64,000 bases of DNA from NCBI RefSeq assembly GCF_901709675.1, contig NC_051087.1:13997067-14061066 (forward strand), in the 5' to 3' direction. This document shows positions 24,629 through 36,584 of this stretch, in pieces; the stretch's first letter is position 1, and the number at the start of each line of letters is the position of its first letter. A model generated the notes under the pieces. It worked only from the letters and a program-made list of their open reading frames with translations, was not told the origin of the DNA and searched no databases. The position numbers and the translations under genes are program-made. The DNA is from Syngnathus acus (Eukaryota; Chordata; Actinopteri; Syngnathiformes; Syngnathidae).

Positions 24629-25700
24629 TGATTTGTGTCGATCTGTGGCCAGCATCGATGTAAACAAGTCCAGCTCTCATCGAGCGATACATCGATACGT
24701 CGATTAAACACCCCGTGTGTATATGTTTTCTAAATCCATTGGATACGTTGGTGCATCTTCTGATTATGTCAGTGATTGGCTATCTTTTTTTTTTTTAATT
24801 CGCTGATCAATGATCGGCACCAAAATCCTGATCTTGTAAAGCGAACATTGAACATGTTTAGTATTTGTGATCCAGTAATATATGAGAACAAAACAAATTT
24901 CTTTTTCCCCACTTCTGAATATTTATAATGACAATAATAATCTGCTCAAAATTGGTATTGGTTTGCTCCCAGACCAATGCTATTAAACTTCACAGAAATC
25001 CATTAAGAAGGTTTAATCTATTCTGCCAAAGTAAAAATACAAGAACCCAGGTTAAAACACCTGCCTCACATGTTGGACTTCGCTTAGGTTAAAAAAGGGG
25101 GCAAGGAGAAATAAGAAAGATCATCACAAGTAGGGGGTATTTGCACAGCAAGTATTGGAATAATGATGGTGTCCACCTTTCATGAGTTGAGCCTTATTGA
25201 AAATCCCCTTCTGCCTATTCTCAGACATGCACACAGCAGGCTTCCCAGATAACTACATATTCAGTTATTAGCAAAGGTGAAAGTTACTTTGAGGGCATAA
25301 GGCCCTTAGTGTAATTTGAAACTTTTTAGAATCTCGAGAAGGAAACGTGGAGAGCTCCTTATATATCTTTCACCATGCTTCAATATCTTTGACCCATTCA
25401 GCCTTGGGCTGGATGTTGGAAAGATATGCCTTATTGTCTCTGCGGGAACTGAAAATATAATTTTCATATTTGGCGTACGGCTGCAATATGAGCTACAGGA
25501 GGAATGATTCCAGGGATTTAGGTTTGGGGGGATAACGTGGGGGTCAAATGAAAGTCATCTAAGTGGATTGGTAATGATGTCGAAGTACAGTATCATTAAC
25601 ACTCAAAATTATTATTTGCAATATGTATACTTGTTTAATAGTTAAGATTGTCATGATCTCTCTTTGTTGATTTGATTTTGATTAGAATTTAGCATCATTA
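24629..25700. other. Mostly unassigned; possible decayed repeat at 24630-24715
   Basis: The start contains CATCGATGTAAAC, GATACATCGATACGTCGATT palindromic motifs, perhaps the end of a decayed DNA element. The remainder is unassigned. Confidence 0.35.
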
Positions 25701-25704
25701 TATG

Positions 25705-26016
25705 TACTATGTTTTCATCTCCGGCCCTCCCTGTGTGGAGTTTGCATGTTCTCCCCGTGCCCGCGTGGGTTTTCTCCAGGCACTCCGGTTTCCTCCCACA
25801 TCCCAAAAACATGCTTAGTAGGCCGATTGAGCACTCCAAATTCTCCCTAGGTGTGAGTGCGAGTGCGAATAGATGCTTCTCTATGTATGCCCTGTGATTG
25901 GCTGGCAACCAGTTCAGGGTGTCCCCTGCCTACTGCCCGATGACTGCTGGGATAGGCTCCAGCACACCCGCGACCCCCGCGGGGACAAACGGTATAGAAA
26001 ATGGATGGATGGATAT
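25705..26016 (+). mobile_element. Fish SINE, most complete body in the window, (ATGG)n tail
   Basis: The order is TGTGTGGAGTTTGCATGTTC, TCCCCGTGCCCGCGTGGG, GGTTTCCTCCCACATCCC, AGTAGGCCGATTGAGCACTC, GATTGGCTGGCAACCAGTTC, GATAGGCTCCAGCACACCCG, then GGTATAGAAAATGGATGGAT. This is a very abundant teleost SINE layout. The tRNA-like head is mostly missing here but present at 43640-43705. The tail suggests mobilisation by a LINE with ATGG-type tails. Confidence 0.88.
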
Positions 26017-26019
26017 CGG

Positions 26020-27230
26020 TCTGGTTTAATTATTGGGATTAGGGATGGGAATTGATTTTTCGCACGTCACTCTATTCTCGACCTTCTTAACGAAATGGAA
26101 CCAGACTTTGGAGCGCTTCTGCCTCACAGGTACCATCATTGTTCACATCGCTATGCATGTTGCGTAGAGTGCATAACGTTGGTAGCGGTGTAAATCGTGC
26201 TGACTGGAATCGCTAAGGTAATTGTTAGCAAAATAGCAAATGATTCCAAGGAATTTAAAAATTTTGACTGGGGAAAAGCAGACCTAATTCCCAATATAGG
26301 CGTTCAAATGCAATTTTAGTTTATTTGATCAATGTAAATATATTAGTTTGATGTTTATTGGCTGATAAATAATACATTAGTGTGCATGTTGAAAAGCATC
26401 TTGCTGCGATAAAAGGGGGCCTATACTTTGAGAAAGGTCCAGAATAAAAAAATGTTTCACAGATGCCAATCATGCTACCCTTGGTTGTTCTTTCCATTGG
26501 GGTTGTTGTAAGGCAATGAGGCGGAGAAGCTTTAACAGACTTTTAGCTTAGTGAGGTTTTTTCTCCTATTTACCTCTTTACAAGTGGTTTTAATTTCTCC
26601 CAGAGCACACCACTGCAACTTGTTATGCCTCAATTATGATCATGATAGGATGTTAATTTTTCAATTGGCTTGAATTATACGAGGCAGATCCTGCATGAGG
26701 AAAGAGCCTACGACTTAAGAATTGTGAAACACTGTTGTATCTTTCTTAACAACCTCTGTCATATTTGACTAAAGAATACGTCAAGGCAGTTTGACACATT
26801 ACTGGATCTTAATTGATTCAGATGGTGTTCAATATTTTTTTTAATCTAATGTAGCACATTACAAGATGAGGTCTTCTTCTAGGTTTCACTGCATTTAGAT
26901 CAAATGAAAAGTTATTAAAAGTGTCATCCCATGGAGCCGGCAGAATGAAAAACGTTCTCCTTCTTTTAAAGTAATATTCACTTTGATTAGACACAGGAGA
27001 GGCCATCAAAGATATTGCTCATGGCTAATCTGCTTCTCTTCCTATGTGGGATCCTAACACAGATGAGCAGAGTGATTTAATGTTGTAGAATTTAGGCCTG
27101 GATACAAGCCATTTCACTTTGGTTAAAAAAATATAGGTGAGAAAAAAAAAAAAGGTTGCTCTATACAAGTGTAATTACCAGATTACAATTTTGACTGTAA
27201 AACATTATGTCAGCATTCATAATACTAAGA
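26020..27230. other. No recognised feature
   Basis: Unassigned intronic or intergenic sequence. ATTAGGGATGGGAATTGATT at 26037 may be the end of an unidentified repeat. Confidence 0.4.
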
Positions 27231-27235
27231 GTCAT

Positions 27236-27350
27236 TCATTCATCTTCCTAACTGCTTATCCTCATGAGTCCAAGCAGAGTTTGGGTGGTAGGCGGGGCAC
27301 ACCCTGAACCAGTAGCCAGCCAATCGCAGGGTACATATCGACAAACAATC
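27236..27350 (-). mobile_element. SINE 3' fragment
   Basis: TTCATCTTCCTAACTGCTTA, TCCTCATGAGT, GGGGCACACCCTGAACCAGT and AGCCAGCCAATCGCAGGGTA are the reverse complement of the 3' half of the SINE at 25705-26016, diverged. Confidence 0.75.
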
Positions 27351-27668
27351 ATTTACAGTCAGAATGAGAAGTTGTTTCAATTCTCCTGTCCCATTGAGAT
27401 CCACTTCAATTCCAAGCGGTCCAGGAGCTCTTGAAGACGACTGGCACTACAACGCCATCTTGAACAAAAAATAAGTATATGTGGCCCGATTAATTAGGAC
27501 GTGAAAAGAATTACAGGAGCAATAGATGGATTATTTTCGCAGATGGTGGCTTTAGTAGTGCCTAGTGAAGTCAGTGAAACCATAGTTGAGAATAACTGCA
27601 CTCTGATGATATGGGTGCCATGGATGTGATCAGATTTGATCAGTAAAGGAGTCACAGCAGTTATTTGG

Positions 27669-28095
27669 TGTCATGCGACCACGCGACTAGTACCCTGGAC
27701 AGCGCAACTCTCCTCACCCTACTGTCCCGTCAGGCTGCATTAATGATGACCCAGCCCACTCTGTCAGTTCGGCCACGTTGCTACCCTGTCCTGTTGTCTG
27801 CCTTCCCCAAACTGACTCCCGTTGCCGACCAAGCCGGTTTACCTGTTGCTTGACCCATGTATGACCTCTGCCTGGCCTGACCCTTTGCCCATTATTCAAC
27901 CACGAGTTCTGTATGCCCTACCTGGGTCTGTGTTTGTCTCTGCTTCGTTCTCTGCCCATGTCCGACTTTCTGCCTGTCCCTGACCATGAGCCTGTTTCGC
28001 CTTTGCCAGCATCTCTGAAGCATCCGCTCCGCTCCAACACCTGTGATCCACTTCCCATTCCACTTCTCGACAATAAACAAGAGTAATGTGACACA
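27669..28095 (+). mobile_element. Solo LTR of a retrotransposon (427 bp)
   Basis: It begins TGTCATGCGACC and ends GTGACACA (TG...CA). The flanking 5-bp direct repeat is TTTGG (27664-27668 and 28096-28100). A plus-strand AATAAA poly(A) signal lies at about 28073. No internal retroelement sequence is on either side. It differs from the LTR pair at 48757 and 53274, although both begin TGTCAYG. Confidence 0.72.
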
Positions 28096-28099
28096 TTTG

Positions 28100-28895
28100 G
28101 TTGTCCTAACATGTTACAATCTGGAATCTATTGCCATGGGAACTGTTGCTATGCGGTGGTCGATAGGGAAACCTGGCTAAATTCTGGCCTTTTTGTCCGA
28201 CTCATTTGTTCTGCGCTGTTCATGTGCAATTTTTAAATAGCCATGTGCGCAGTGTGTCCAGGGGAGCTATAAAAGGAGGAAAGAGGTAATTGTACACTGA
28301 CATAATAAGCTGGGCATAACAGTGGAAATTTTTATTTATACATAGCATTCATTTTTGCAATTGTGATTATGACTATGATCTGCCCAATGATTTCAGTACC
28401 CCATGTCCTCATTGAGGTCACAGGTGAGGTCACAATATGAAAAACTATTCATCATTAACATATGCAGTATTTGTCAAAATACCATAAACACACATCTTAT
28501 GGCCATGCCCAATGTCAAGGGAGTTGACGGCTTAAAAACTAAGCCAAACGTTTGGGCCATTTACTGTGATATGCGAGAATTAGGGGAACTGGCTATGTCG
28601 TGTCACTGCTAGTCTGAAAGAAACATGGAGGGAAAGGAGGAAATGGGACTGGGACAATGACTAATTGAGCTATTTACAAAGAAAAATGTGAACTGTTTGA
28701 GTCCACCGAATGTATACGTTTCACCTGCGTCACAAATCATTAACAGATTTACTTTTCAAAACCATATTAACAATACAAATTGCTAAGTTTGGCACGGGGA
28801 GTGAACATGATATTTCACAGGTACTTCACCTGCTGTCATCAGCGTTGTATCTAACTAGGCATGTGCGTGCATGATTTGATGTGAGGATAGTGAAG
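28100..28895. other. Unassigned; TATA-like box at about 28267
   Basis: GAGCTATAAAAGGAGGAAAG at 28264-28283 follows GTGCGCAGTGTGTCC and would make a plausible plus-strand core promoter. No downstream exon was recognised, so this remains a motif match only. Confidence 0.3.
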
Positions 28896-28897
28896 TA

Positions 28898-29230
28898 CAG
28901 TAATCCCTCGTTTGTCGCGGATAATTGGTTCCAAAAACCACCCGTGATAAGTGAAATCTGCGAAGTACGGTCACCAACAAGAAGTACTAGGCAGGCTAAC
29001 CAGTTAGCATGATCGCGAATTAGAATATTTCCGCTAACACGCGAATACGGCCTTCTAAAGGAATGTAAACCAACATTTGGAGCAATACTACATTGTCCTA
29101 AAGGTTAGATACATGCTTCTTCAATTTAGAAGTTGTATTTTGACTTTCAAATGTTTTTTTAATTTGGAAAAAAAATCCGCGATGTAGTGAAGCCGCGATA
29201 AACGAAACGCAAAGTAGCGAGGGATCACTG
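28898..29230. mobile_element. pogo/Tigger-type miniature element (333 bp)
   Basis: The ends are CAGTAATCCCTCGTTTGTCG and the complement of CAGTGATCCCTCGCTACTTT. TA flanks both (28896-28897, 29231-29232). CAGTNATCCCTCG ends with TA duplications are typical of pogo/Tigger elements of the Tc1/mariner superfamily. No transposase. The right half reappears as a fragment at 39519-39660. Confidence 0.88.
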
Positions 29231-29234
29231 TAAT

Positions 29235-30055
29235 AGTACTAGTTCTCTGACAATTACAGAACAGCTTGTGGGGGAAATGGCAGTTGAGGAAATAACCTGC
29301 TTCCTTCTAAAAAACATCCTGCTTCTTAATAATGTAGAGTGAGCTAGGATCAAATAAAAGTGGCAAGTGACAACATATAGTTACACGTTTATATTCTTTC
29401 CAGATGCTGCTTCAGACCCTGTTGTAATGACTGTATTGTCTATGAAGCCCATCAATGCCTTTTCTTTATTTACTTCACTGCTAGTCTGTCACACAGTTGC
29501 GACAGCCACCAAAGAGAATTTGGATCACTTGTGGGATAAGGCTGGAGGAAGCGGGTACACAAATGCTCAGGTTAGCTTTGCACTGACTAGCAAATAGGAT
29601 GACACAATACGAGCGGATGGATGTAAAATTGGACCAAATCAATCACCAGTTCAGAAAATGGATCGATAGTTGGGAGTCCTGTGATGGTCTCTTTGTTAAT
29701 GTCCTGATTATAAAATGACACGTGGCTTGATTTGTAGGTGCATGTCTGATGTTTGTAACAACCCAATCTGCGTCAAAATAGCTAAATAATTCAATGAGTT
29801 ATAATGAATGAAGCCAAACACAAACAATAGCTGTTATATGGTATCTATGGTCTCGGAAAATCCTCCCAAGAAAGAGCTGTGCAATAACAGCCCTAGATTC
29901 TACCGTTGGCCACAATGAAATGTGTGATTTGATACTTAAGGAAAAACAAAAACAAAAAAAACCCCATCTGCTTAAGACTTTTTCAAATCAATGAATATCT
30001 GGCTTTTTAAAATATTTTGAGCAACGTATGATGTAGATAAAGCACTACATTATAC
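29235..30055. other. No recognised feature
   Basis: Unassigned sequence. The 76-codon frame at 29367-29597 is unlike anything known to me. Confidence 0.4.
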
Positions 30056-30057
30056 TA

Positions 30058-30250
30058 CTATTATAACTAGACTATAAGCCGCAGGTGTTGGATGAACTGT
30101 CCTCATTTCTATTACCTGCATTACCAAAAGAAATCCTCTTACAATATCATAAAAATTGTGAAAAATCCATAGATAAGCCACCCTGGAATATAAGCCGCAG
30201 GGGTCAAAGCTTGGGCAATAAGTAGCAGCTTATAGTTCGGAAATTACAGT
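30058..30250. mobile_element. Decayed inverted-repeat miniature ('ataagccgcag' family)
   Basis: ACTATAAGCCGCAGGTGTTG on the left, then GAATATAAGCCGCAGGGGTC and CAGCTTATAGTTCGGAAATT with ACAGTA on the right. This has the layout of the CCGT-type elements in this window, with a degraded left end. Confidence 0.6.
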
Positions 30251-30401
30251 ACTATTAAGGGCAATTTTTATTTATTTTCTAAGAAATACGTATACCAGTT
30301 GTACAATGACAATCAAGACATTCTTCTTCTCATCCCCCCCTTTGGAAATGATGAATTCACTCGGAAGTCGTTTGGTGACGTTGCCATGAGGTTAATTTAA
30401 T

Positions 30402-30484
30402 ACACACACATATACACACACACGCACGCACGCACACAGACACACACGCGCACGCACGCACGCACACACACACGCACACGCACA
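30402..30484. repeat. Compound (CA)n/(CACG)n microsatellite
   Basis: Alternating CA and CG dinucleotides (ACACACAC, ACGCACGC) over about 80 bp. Confidence 0.95.
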
Positions 30485-30489
30485 ATTAT

Positions 30490-32200
30490 TATTATATGCA
30501 CCTTTCATCATTTACCCTTCATTGAAGAAGTCCATAAGTCGTTGTATAAGTCAATGAACATCTTTTATTTCGTTTAAATGCCACTAATTACTGGATAAGT
30601 GACAGGGTCTGTGTAATTGAGTTGGATCCAGTTGTCAGGGAATAATCTGAAGGTAAGCGCTTAGTCGCCCACACAGGTGGAAAAAAAAACACCTTAGGCC
30701 CACCCTGGAATCTGATATTTATCGTGTGCCTGTGCTTCCATGTAATTGGCCTATGCACAGTACTGCATGCATGCAATGTGTGTACTGGATACTTGCACCG
30801 GGGAGATTCAGATGAGACATTCATATCGCAGATGAAGGAATCATATTATTCTCTGATCTCACAAAGAACGGAGAGTTGGCAGCAGAAAAATACTCCAGTG
30901 TGCCCATTACAGATTTACGTGCTGCTGCTTCTTCAGCCCTCAGCTAGACAGGAACTGACTGATATTTGACCTTTCCAGAAAAGTGAAGAGGCTTCTACTG
31001 TTATTCCTCATGGGAGAAAATCCCAACACACCTCGATCAAAAGGCTTCCTTGGGGTGACGGCAACATTGCTTGCAAAGTAAGAAGAATATGAGATGATTT
31101 TGATGCTTTCGGTTTGATGCTTTTTCAGTAATGCAATATGTCATTGCAGCTGTAAATCATGTATGGCCATAAAATAGCCCTCTATTTATCAAATTATTCA
31201 TTTTTTATTGGATTTTGACTGTCCTCTACAATTCTTTATATAATACAAGTCTTTCTTTTAGCACCAACCTATCCTGCTACATCAGTCATTTGTTGCTTCT
31301 GTCTCCATTTTATCTCATTCACTTTGGATTAATAGTCTCCCGAGTCCCATTTCAACACAAGAAGTAGTACCTCCAATTGAAATAACACTATTTTCCCCCT
31401 ATTGTTGCAAGGCTAAAATAAATCATTGGCCACATTCAGGGAAGGTTCCTTCCATGTACAGCCACAGGAGGGCACTCTTAGGACACAGTTCTTCACGTAT
31501 TTGACATACTGGACTTCTATAACAGCCTCTCTGTCTGATATTTCTTAATCTACCACCAAGAGATTGACGTCTTGATTCCCTGTGTTTGCATGAAAATTGT
31601 GCTAAATTTAACATCTCAAAAAGATGCATTCTTGATTGGAAGGTTAATGAGCAAAGAACAGTTAGTGCCTCATGTGCTGATTTGATTTGCTGCAATAAAT
31701 ACTGACATTTTGATTTTACTTGAATGCAAACTGACCTCATGCTGCTATGGAATTGTTACCTTATACTTCCTGAAACATGAATGCAATTTTTTTTTTCCAA
31801 GAGAGCGGTGGGTGGTGTTTACACATACAATATCAGTGACAAGCGTTAAATTATCATCATGACCAAGATGTCACATTGCCAATAAAACGGAATCTACGCT
31901 TCATCTGATACCTCGTCAATTATTTGACAAACTGCAACACTGAACGGAAAGACTTAGATATATTTTTCTCTGTATGTGCTCAAACTAAAACATCACCAAA
32001 TAAGCCAGTCATTATGGTTTATCCTACTTTTTTTTAATCTTTTGAAAAGCCAAACATCATTAAACTCACACAAAGCTCATTATAGGGTTAATATTAAATA
32101 TCTAAAGGAGTAGGCTACGTGGAAAATACCTTTTTAAAGGGGGGTGGGGGGTGATAGCTGCCTGGGCTTGGCTATTTTTTGGCTATTAATTGATTAATAT
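30490..32200. other. No recognised feature
   Basis: About 1.7 kb of unassigned sequence. The frames at 30724-30969 (plus) and 31423-31740 (minus) do not resemble known proteins. Confidence 0.4.
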
Positions 32201-32204
32201 ATAT

Positions 32205-34216
32205 TAGACTTAGACTTAGACAAACTTTATTGTCATTTTGTCAACACTGGGTGTACACAAAACGAAATTACGTTGCGTACGGCTTTCAACAATGTAGTGG
32301 TATTGCGGCTGGTTAAAAAGTGACATTCTATATAAAAATATGAAATAAGATAAGTATAGAGTACAAAGTGCAGCAGTGATAAAGTATGTAAACAGTGCAG
32401 GAGACAAAAACAGTATTTACAAGTGTGCAGAGGAATGCTACGTTTGAATGTTCAACAGTCTGACGACAGCAGGGAAAAAACTATTGCAGACCCTGGTGGA
32501 CCTGCAGCGGATGCTGCGAAACCTCTTCCCAGAGGGCAGCAGGGAGAACAGTCCATGGTGGGGGTGTGATGGGTCACTGATAATATTACGGGCTCGGGAC
32601 ACGCAGCGCTGGGATGACAAGTCCTGAATGGAGGGAAGAGGAGCCCCGATGATCCTCTCTGCTGTCCTCACCACTCTCCTCAGGTTCTTCCAATCGGAGG
32701 CGCTGCAACCTCCACACCACACCGAGAGACAGCTTGTCAGAATGCTCTCTATGGTGCTTCGGTAGAACGTCCTCATGATGGGTGGGGGCAGGTGGGCTCT
32801 CCTCATCCTCCGCAGGAAGTACAAGCGCTTCTGTGCCCTCTTGACTAGTGTTGTGGTGTTCACAGTCCAGGTGAGGTCGTCTGTGATGTGGACCCCCAGG
32901 AATTTAGTGCTGCTGACCACCTCCACAGCTGAGCTGTTGATGATCAGTGGAGCGTGGTGAGGCTGGTTCTTCCTGAAGTCGACGATGATCTCCTTCGTCT
33001 TCTCCATATTCAGGATCAGGCTATTGTCTCTGCACCAGCCCACCAACTGCTCCACCTCCTCTCTGTAGTCCAGGTCGTTGTTGTCCCTGATGAAGCCCAC
33101 CACCGTTGTGTCGTCTGCAAACTTCACGATGTGATTGGTGGTGAACCTGGGAGAGCAGTCGTGTGTCATCAGGGTGAACAGCAGGGGGCTCAGGACGCAG
33201 CCCTGAGGGGAGCCTGTGCTGAGGGTGATGACATCTGAGGTGTTCTGTCCGACCCGGACTGACTGAGGTCTGTTGGTGAGAAAGTCTAGCAGCCAGTTTC
33301 GAAGGGGGGTGCTGAAGCCCAGGTGTTCCAGTTTTTCCACCAGATGCTGTGGAATGATGGTGTTAAACGCTGAGCTGAAGTCCAGGAACAGCAACCGCAC
33401 GTGGGTGTTCCTCTCCTCCAGGTGAGCCAGGCTCAGGTGAAGAACGGAGGAGATGGCATCCTCAGTAGAGCGGTTCTGCTGGTAGGCAAACTGGAACGGG
33501 TCGAATGTTGGGGGGAGTCTGGAGACTCTTTGAGCAGCCTTTCGAAGCACTTCATCATGATGGGAGTCAGTGCCACAGGTCTGTAGTCATTCAATGAGGT
33601 GATTTGAGGTTTCTTCGGCACCGGAATGATGGAGGCAGCCTTGAAGCATACTGGCACTGTGGCTTGGCCCAGCGAGATGTTAAAAATGTCGGTGATGACA
33701 CCAGCCAGCTGACCTGCACATTCCTTGAACACCCGCCCAGGTATGTTGTCGGGGCCTGGGGCCTTACGTGGGTTGACTCTTCTCAGAGTCTTCCACACGT
33801 CGGCTGAGTCAAGGCAGAGTGCCTCCTCTTCCTGGTGGGGAACAGTTTTAACTGCAGGAGTGCTGTTTAGTGCCTCAAACCGCCCAAAGAAGTTATTTAG
33901 ACCATTTAGGAAGTCAGCATCAACCTCACCCACCGGGGGGGAGGGTAAGTTGTAGTCCGTGATCGCCCGTATGCCTTGCCACATACTCCTGGTGTTATTG
34001 GCGTCGTGAAAAAAATCCTGAATTTTACGACTGTGGCTTCGCTTCGCTAACCTGATGGCACGGTTCAAGTTGGCTCTCGCTGTCCTCAGTGCCTCCTTGT
34101 TCGCAGACTTGAAGGCTGACTTCCGTGCTCGTAGCGTATGACGTACCTCCTCAGTCATCCAGGGTCGTTGGTTGGCTCGGGTGATGATGTTCTTAGTGGT
34201 GCTGACATCCTCGGTG

Positions 34217-34217
<1 letters not shown>
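32205..34217 (-). mobile_element. Rex1/L2-like LINE retrotransposon, 5' truncated
   Basis: The minus-strand LINE has a linker and reverse transcriptase reading frame (34158-32438), a 3' UTR and the typical 3' end ATGACAATAAAG, followed by short GTCTAAGTCTAA repeats at 32205-32222. The 5' end is cut at a (TA)n run (34217-34238), so the endonuclease is missing. The 3' end layout and the RT sequence point to the CR1/L2/Rex1 group. Rex1-like is my best guess. Confidence 0.88.
32438..34158 (-). pseudogene. LINE reverse transcriptase, one frameshift from intact
   Basis: Two overlapping minus-strand frames carry one protein. The upstream frame (34158-33433) holds the linker and RT start: [37 protein letters not shown] and [15 protein letters not shown]. 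The downstream frame (33550-32438, 370 residues) holds [26 protein letters not shown] (motif A, residues 54-65), [13 protein letters not shown] (motif B, 113-125), KFADD (motif C, 143-147), [12 protein letters not shown] and the C-terminal region to LLNIQT. The frames switch at about 33520-33540 in CTCAAAGAGTCTCCAGAC, so a single small indel separates them. Long open frames otherwise imply a young copy. The catalytic FADD aspartates are retained. It cannot be autonomous, because it lacks the frame and the endonuclease. Confidence 0.93.
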
Positions 34218-34239
<22 letters not shown>

Positions 34240-34248
<9 letters not shown>

Positions 34249-35229
34249 GCTAAATACATAAATGTATATGAATCTAAATATAATTTGATTGCTTTCATTA
34301 CATCCTTTAAATTGAGATTCATAGTGAAGATTTTATTTAAGTACTGGTGTATGAAAATTTTAAATTCTTAGCCCAGCAAATGTTTTGGTACTTTTCATTT
34401 ATACTATGGCTATACATTAAAAATACATTAAAATAAAAAGTGTGCTACACAGTGTTATGCCACCACTCGTTAAAGCAGCAGATACATTTCTGCTCTCTCT
34501 CAACCTAGAATACAAATATAAATCATAAATTTAAAACTTTGTCTCATTGCTTCCGTAAAATGTCTATCACTTTCTTATGAAATGTAAATTTGCAGTATTT
34601 TCATCAGTTTTAACGCCTCAACCTGCTACCTACCTATCTGCAACTTCCCCCCAGGCCATTGGTGTTCCCTTGCTGAGGTTGTAGGCTCGGAATATACAAA
34701 AGGACAATTTGTCCTGATTTTGCCGCTTCCTGAGTAAGGACGTGAAACACATGACATCTTGAATCTTGTAGCCCAATTGTCTTTAAGTGGACTCATGCAG
34801 CTCGCAGTCTTGCCCCCTGGTCACTAATCTCACATTCGCCCTGTGATTATGAATGGGTCAGCGTGTGCTTTTTGTGAGCTGTGAAATCTTTGTCAAATTT
34901 GCATAAAAATCACCAGCCAATAAATAGTCTTTAATCTCCTCATTACAAACCACTCTCCAACTTGTACTGGTTAATTAAATGGCTGCGTGAAGAGTATATA
35001 GGTACCTAGCTACAATCTCGTGTTGTGATGGATGAGCTAAGAATACACTGTCATGTTCAGGTGTCTGCATTTGATGATGGATGTGAGGCTTGGATTCAAC
35101 TGGGAGGTCAAAGGCCACCATCTACTGCACACTAAGCAAAGGGAGAACACGGAATAGCCATTTCTTATGACAACCTAGATGCTCATGCTTTTTGATGCTT
35201 CAAGCTATTTCTAATATACTACTTGTTTT

Positions 35230-35276
<47 letters not shown>

Positions 35277-36474
35277 TTTCAGTTGTCTGTCCCTTCTTTT
35301 TGAATTTTAAAAACTGGAGTTTTACTTGTACAACGTGTTTTTTCTATAACTGTTGATTTTATCTGCTGCAAAACTGTCAAATGCCACAACTGCTTTTGTG
35401 CCAAACATTGTCATGTAACATTTTAGTTATTAAGCGATCGTGTGAAAAAAAGAAAATGTCACGTCATGCTCAACAACTTCCTTAAATAGTAAAAGCTTTC
35501 TATGAAAGACAACGTCTTAAACTGACTCCGTTATGGTACTGTGCGTTATGGTACTGCGTTATGGCTCACTCGCTGTTTTTTGACACAATGTCTTGTCAAT
35601 TGTTGTCACCTACTTACCTTAACACTTCTATTTAGAGTTATAATAGCTTTCGATTTATCATTTGAGTTATTTTTCATTTAGTTTTTTGAAGTTTTTTGGA
35701 CTTGGTTAAATTTTATTCATTGATTTAGTTGTTTAGTTTTTCAACCAATGCATTTCTTGTTTGTAAGAATGCTTTGAAGATGAAATATTGTGTAATACAA
35801 ACACATCCAAAAATATTATTTTAAAAATCATACTATTACAAAGATCATGCACAAATCGAATGCAAGCGCTGTATAGCAGTTCGCAGTTTGCAGTGCATTA
35901 TTCTGCTTCTTAGGTTAGATTCATAACAACTCTAACATCTTAAATAAAGTTTGGTCTTGATTGCCCTTCCCTTTTTTCTGTTGCTAACCTCGAGTGGATT
36001 TGTGACTTGAATTCATGTTAAGAATTATTCCACACAGAGCACTACAAGCCAATTGCCCGCTGGCTTTTACCTTTGACAGTCAGAGTCAAATTAGTCAGAC
36101 ATATGGACATTGATGAAAATTGCTTGTGGTTTATTTAGCTGAAACCAAGGGCCTGTTGTACTATGTAATATTTTTTCCTATATGAACCAAACAAAAGGAG
36201 AGAACTTATTTCCTTGTCTCCTATTTCGGGCTGAATTAAGTTACAAACAAAAAGGCAAGGAAAACAAATTCTGTCCAAGACAGTTGTTAAAATTGCATAG
36301 CCACTTACTACCTTTGCATCCAATATAATATATTCTTTATAATATAAAGTATGCTAATAATTAATTTAATAATAAATAATTGCATTTCATTAACAGCACA
36401 GTTACAATATATAATATTCTTTTAGAGCTCTCTTGTCTCACTCTCATCTAAGCTTGGTCCGATATGCCTGATGG

Positions 36475-36513
<39 letters not shown>

Positions 36514-36580
36514 ATGAATGGACGGATGGACAGATGGATGGTTATATTGATGAATTTAATGCTACAGTACTTCGCCAAAG
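34240..36580. other. Unassigned sequence with (GT)n microsatellite
   Basis: About 2.3 kb without recognised exons or elements. A (GT)n run lies at 35229-35275 and a (GATT)n run at 36475-36512. TTATGGTACTG occurs twice near 35530-35560. Confidence 0.45.
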
Positions 36581-36584
36581 CTGC

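Noticed and set aside
33604-33955. Plus-strand ORFs over 32.8-34.0 kb
   Set aside because: Antisense shadows of the minus-strand LINE reverse transcriptase.
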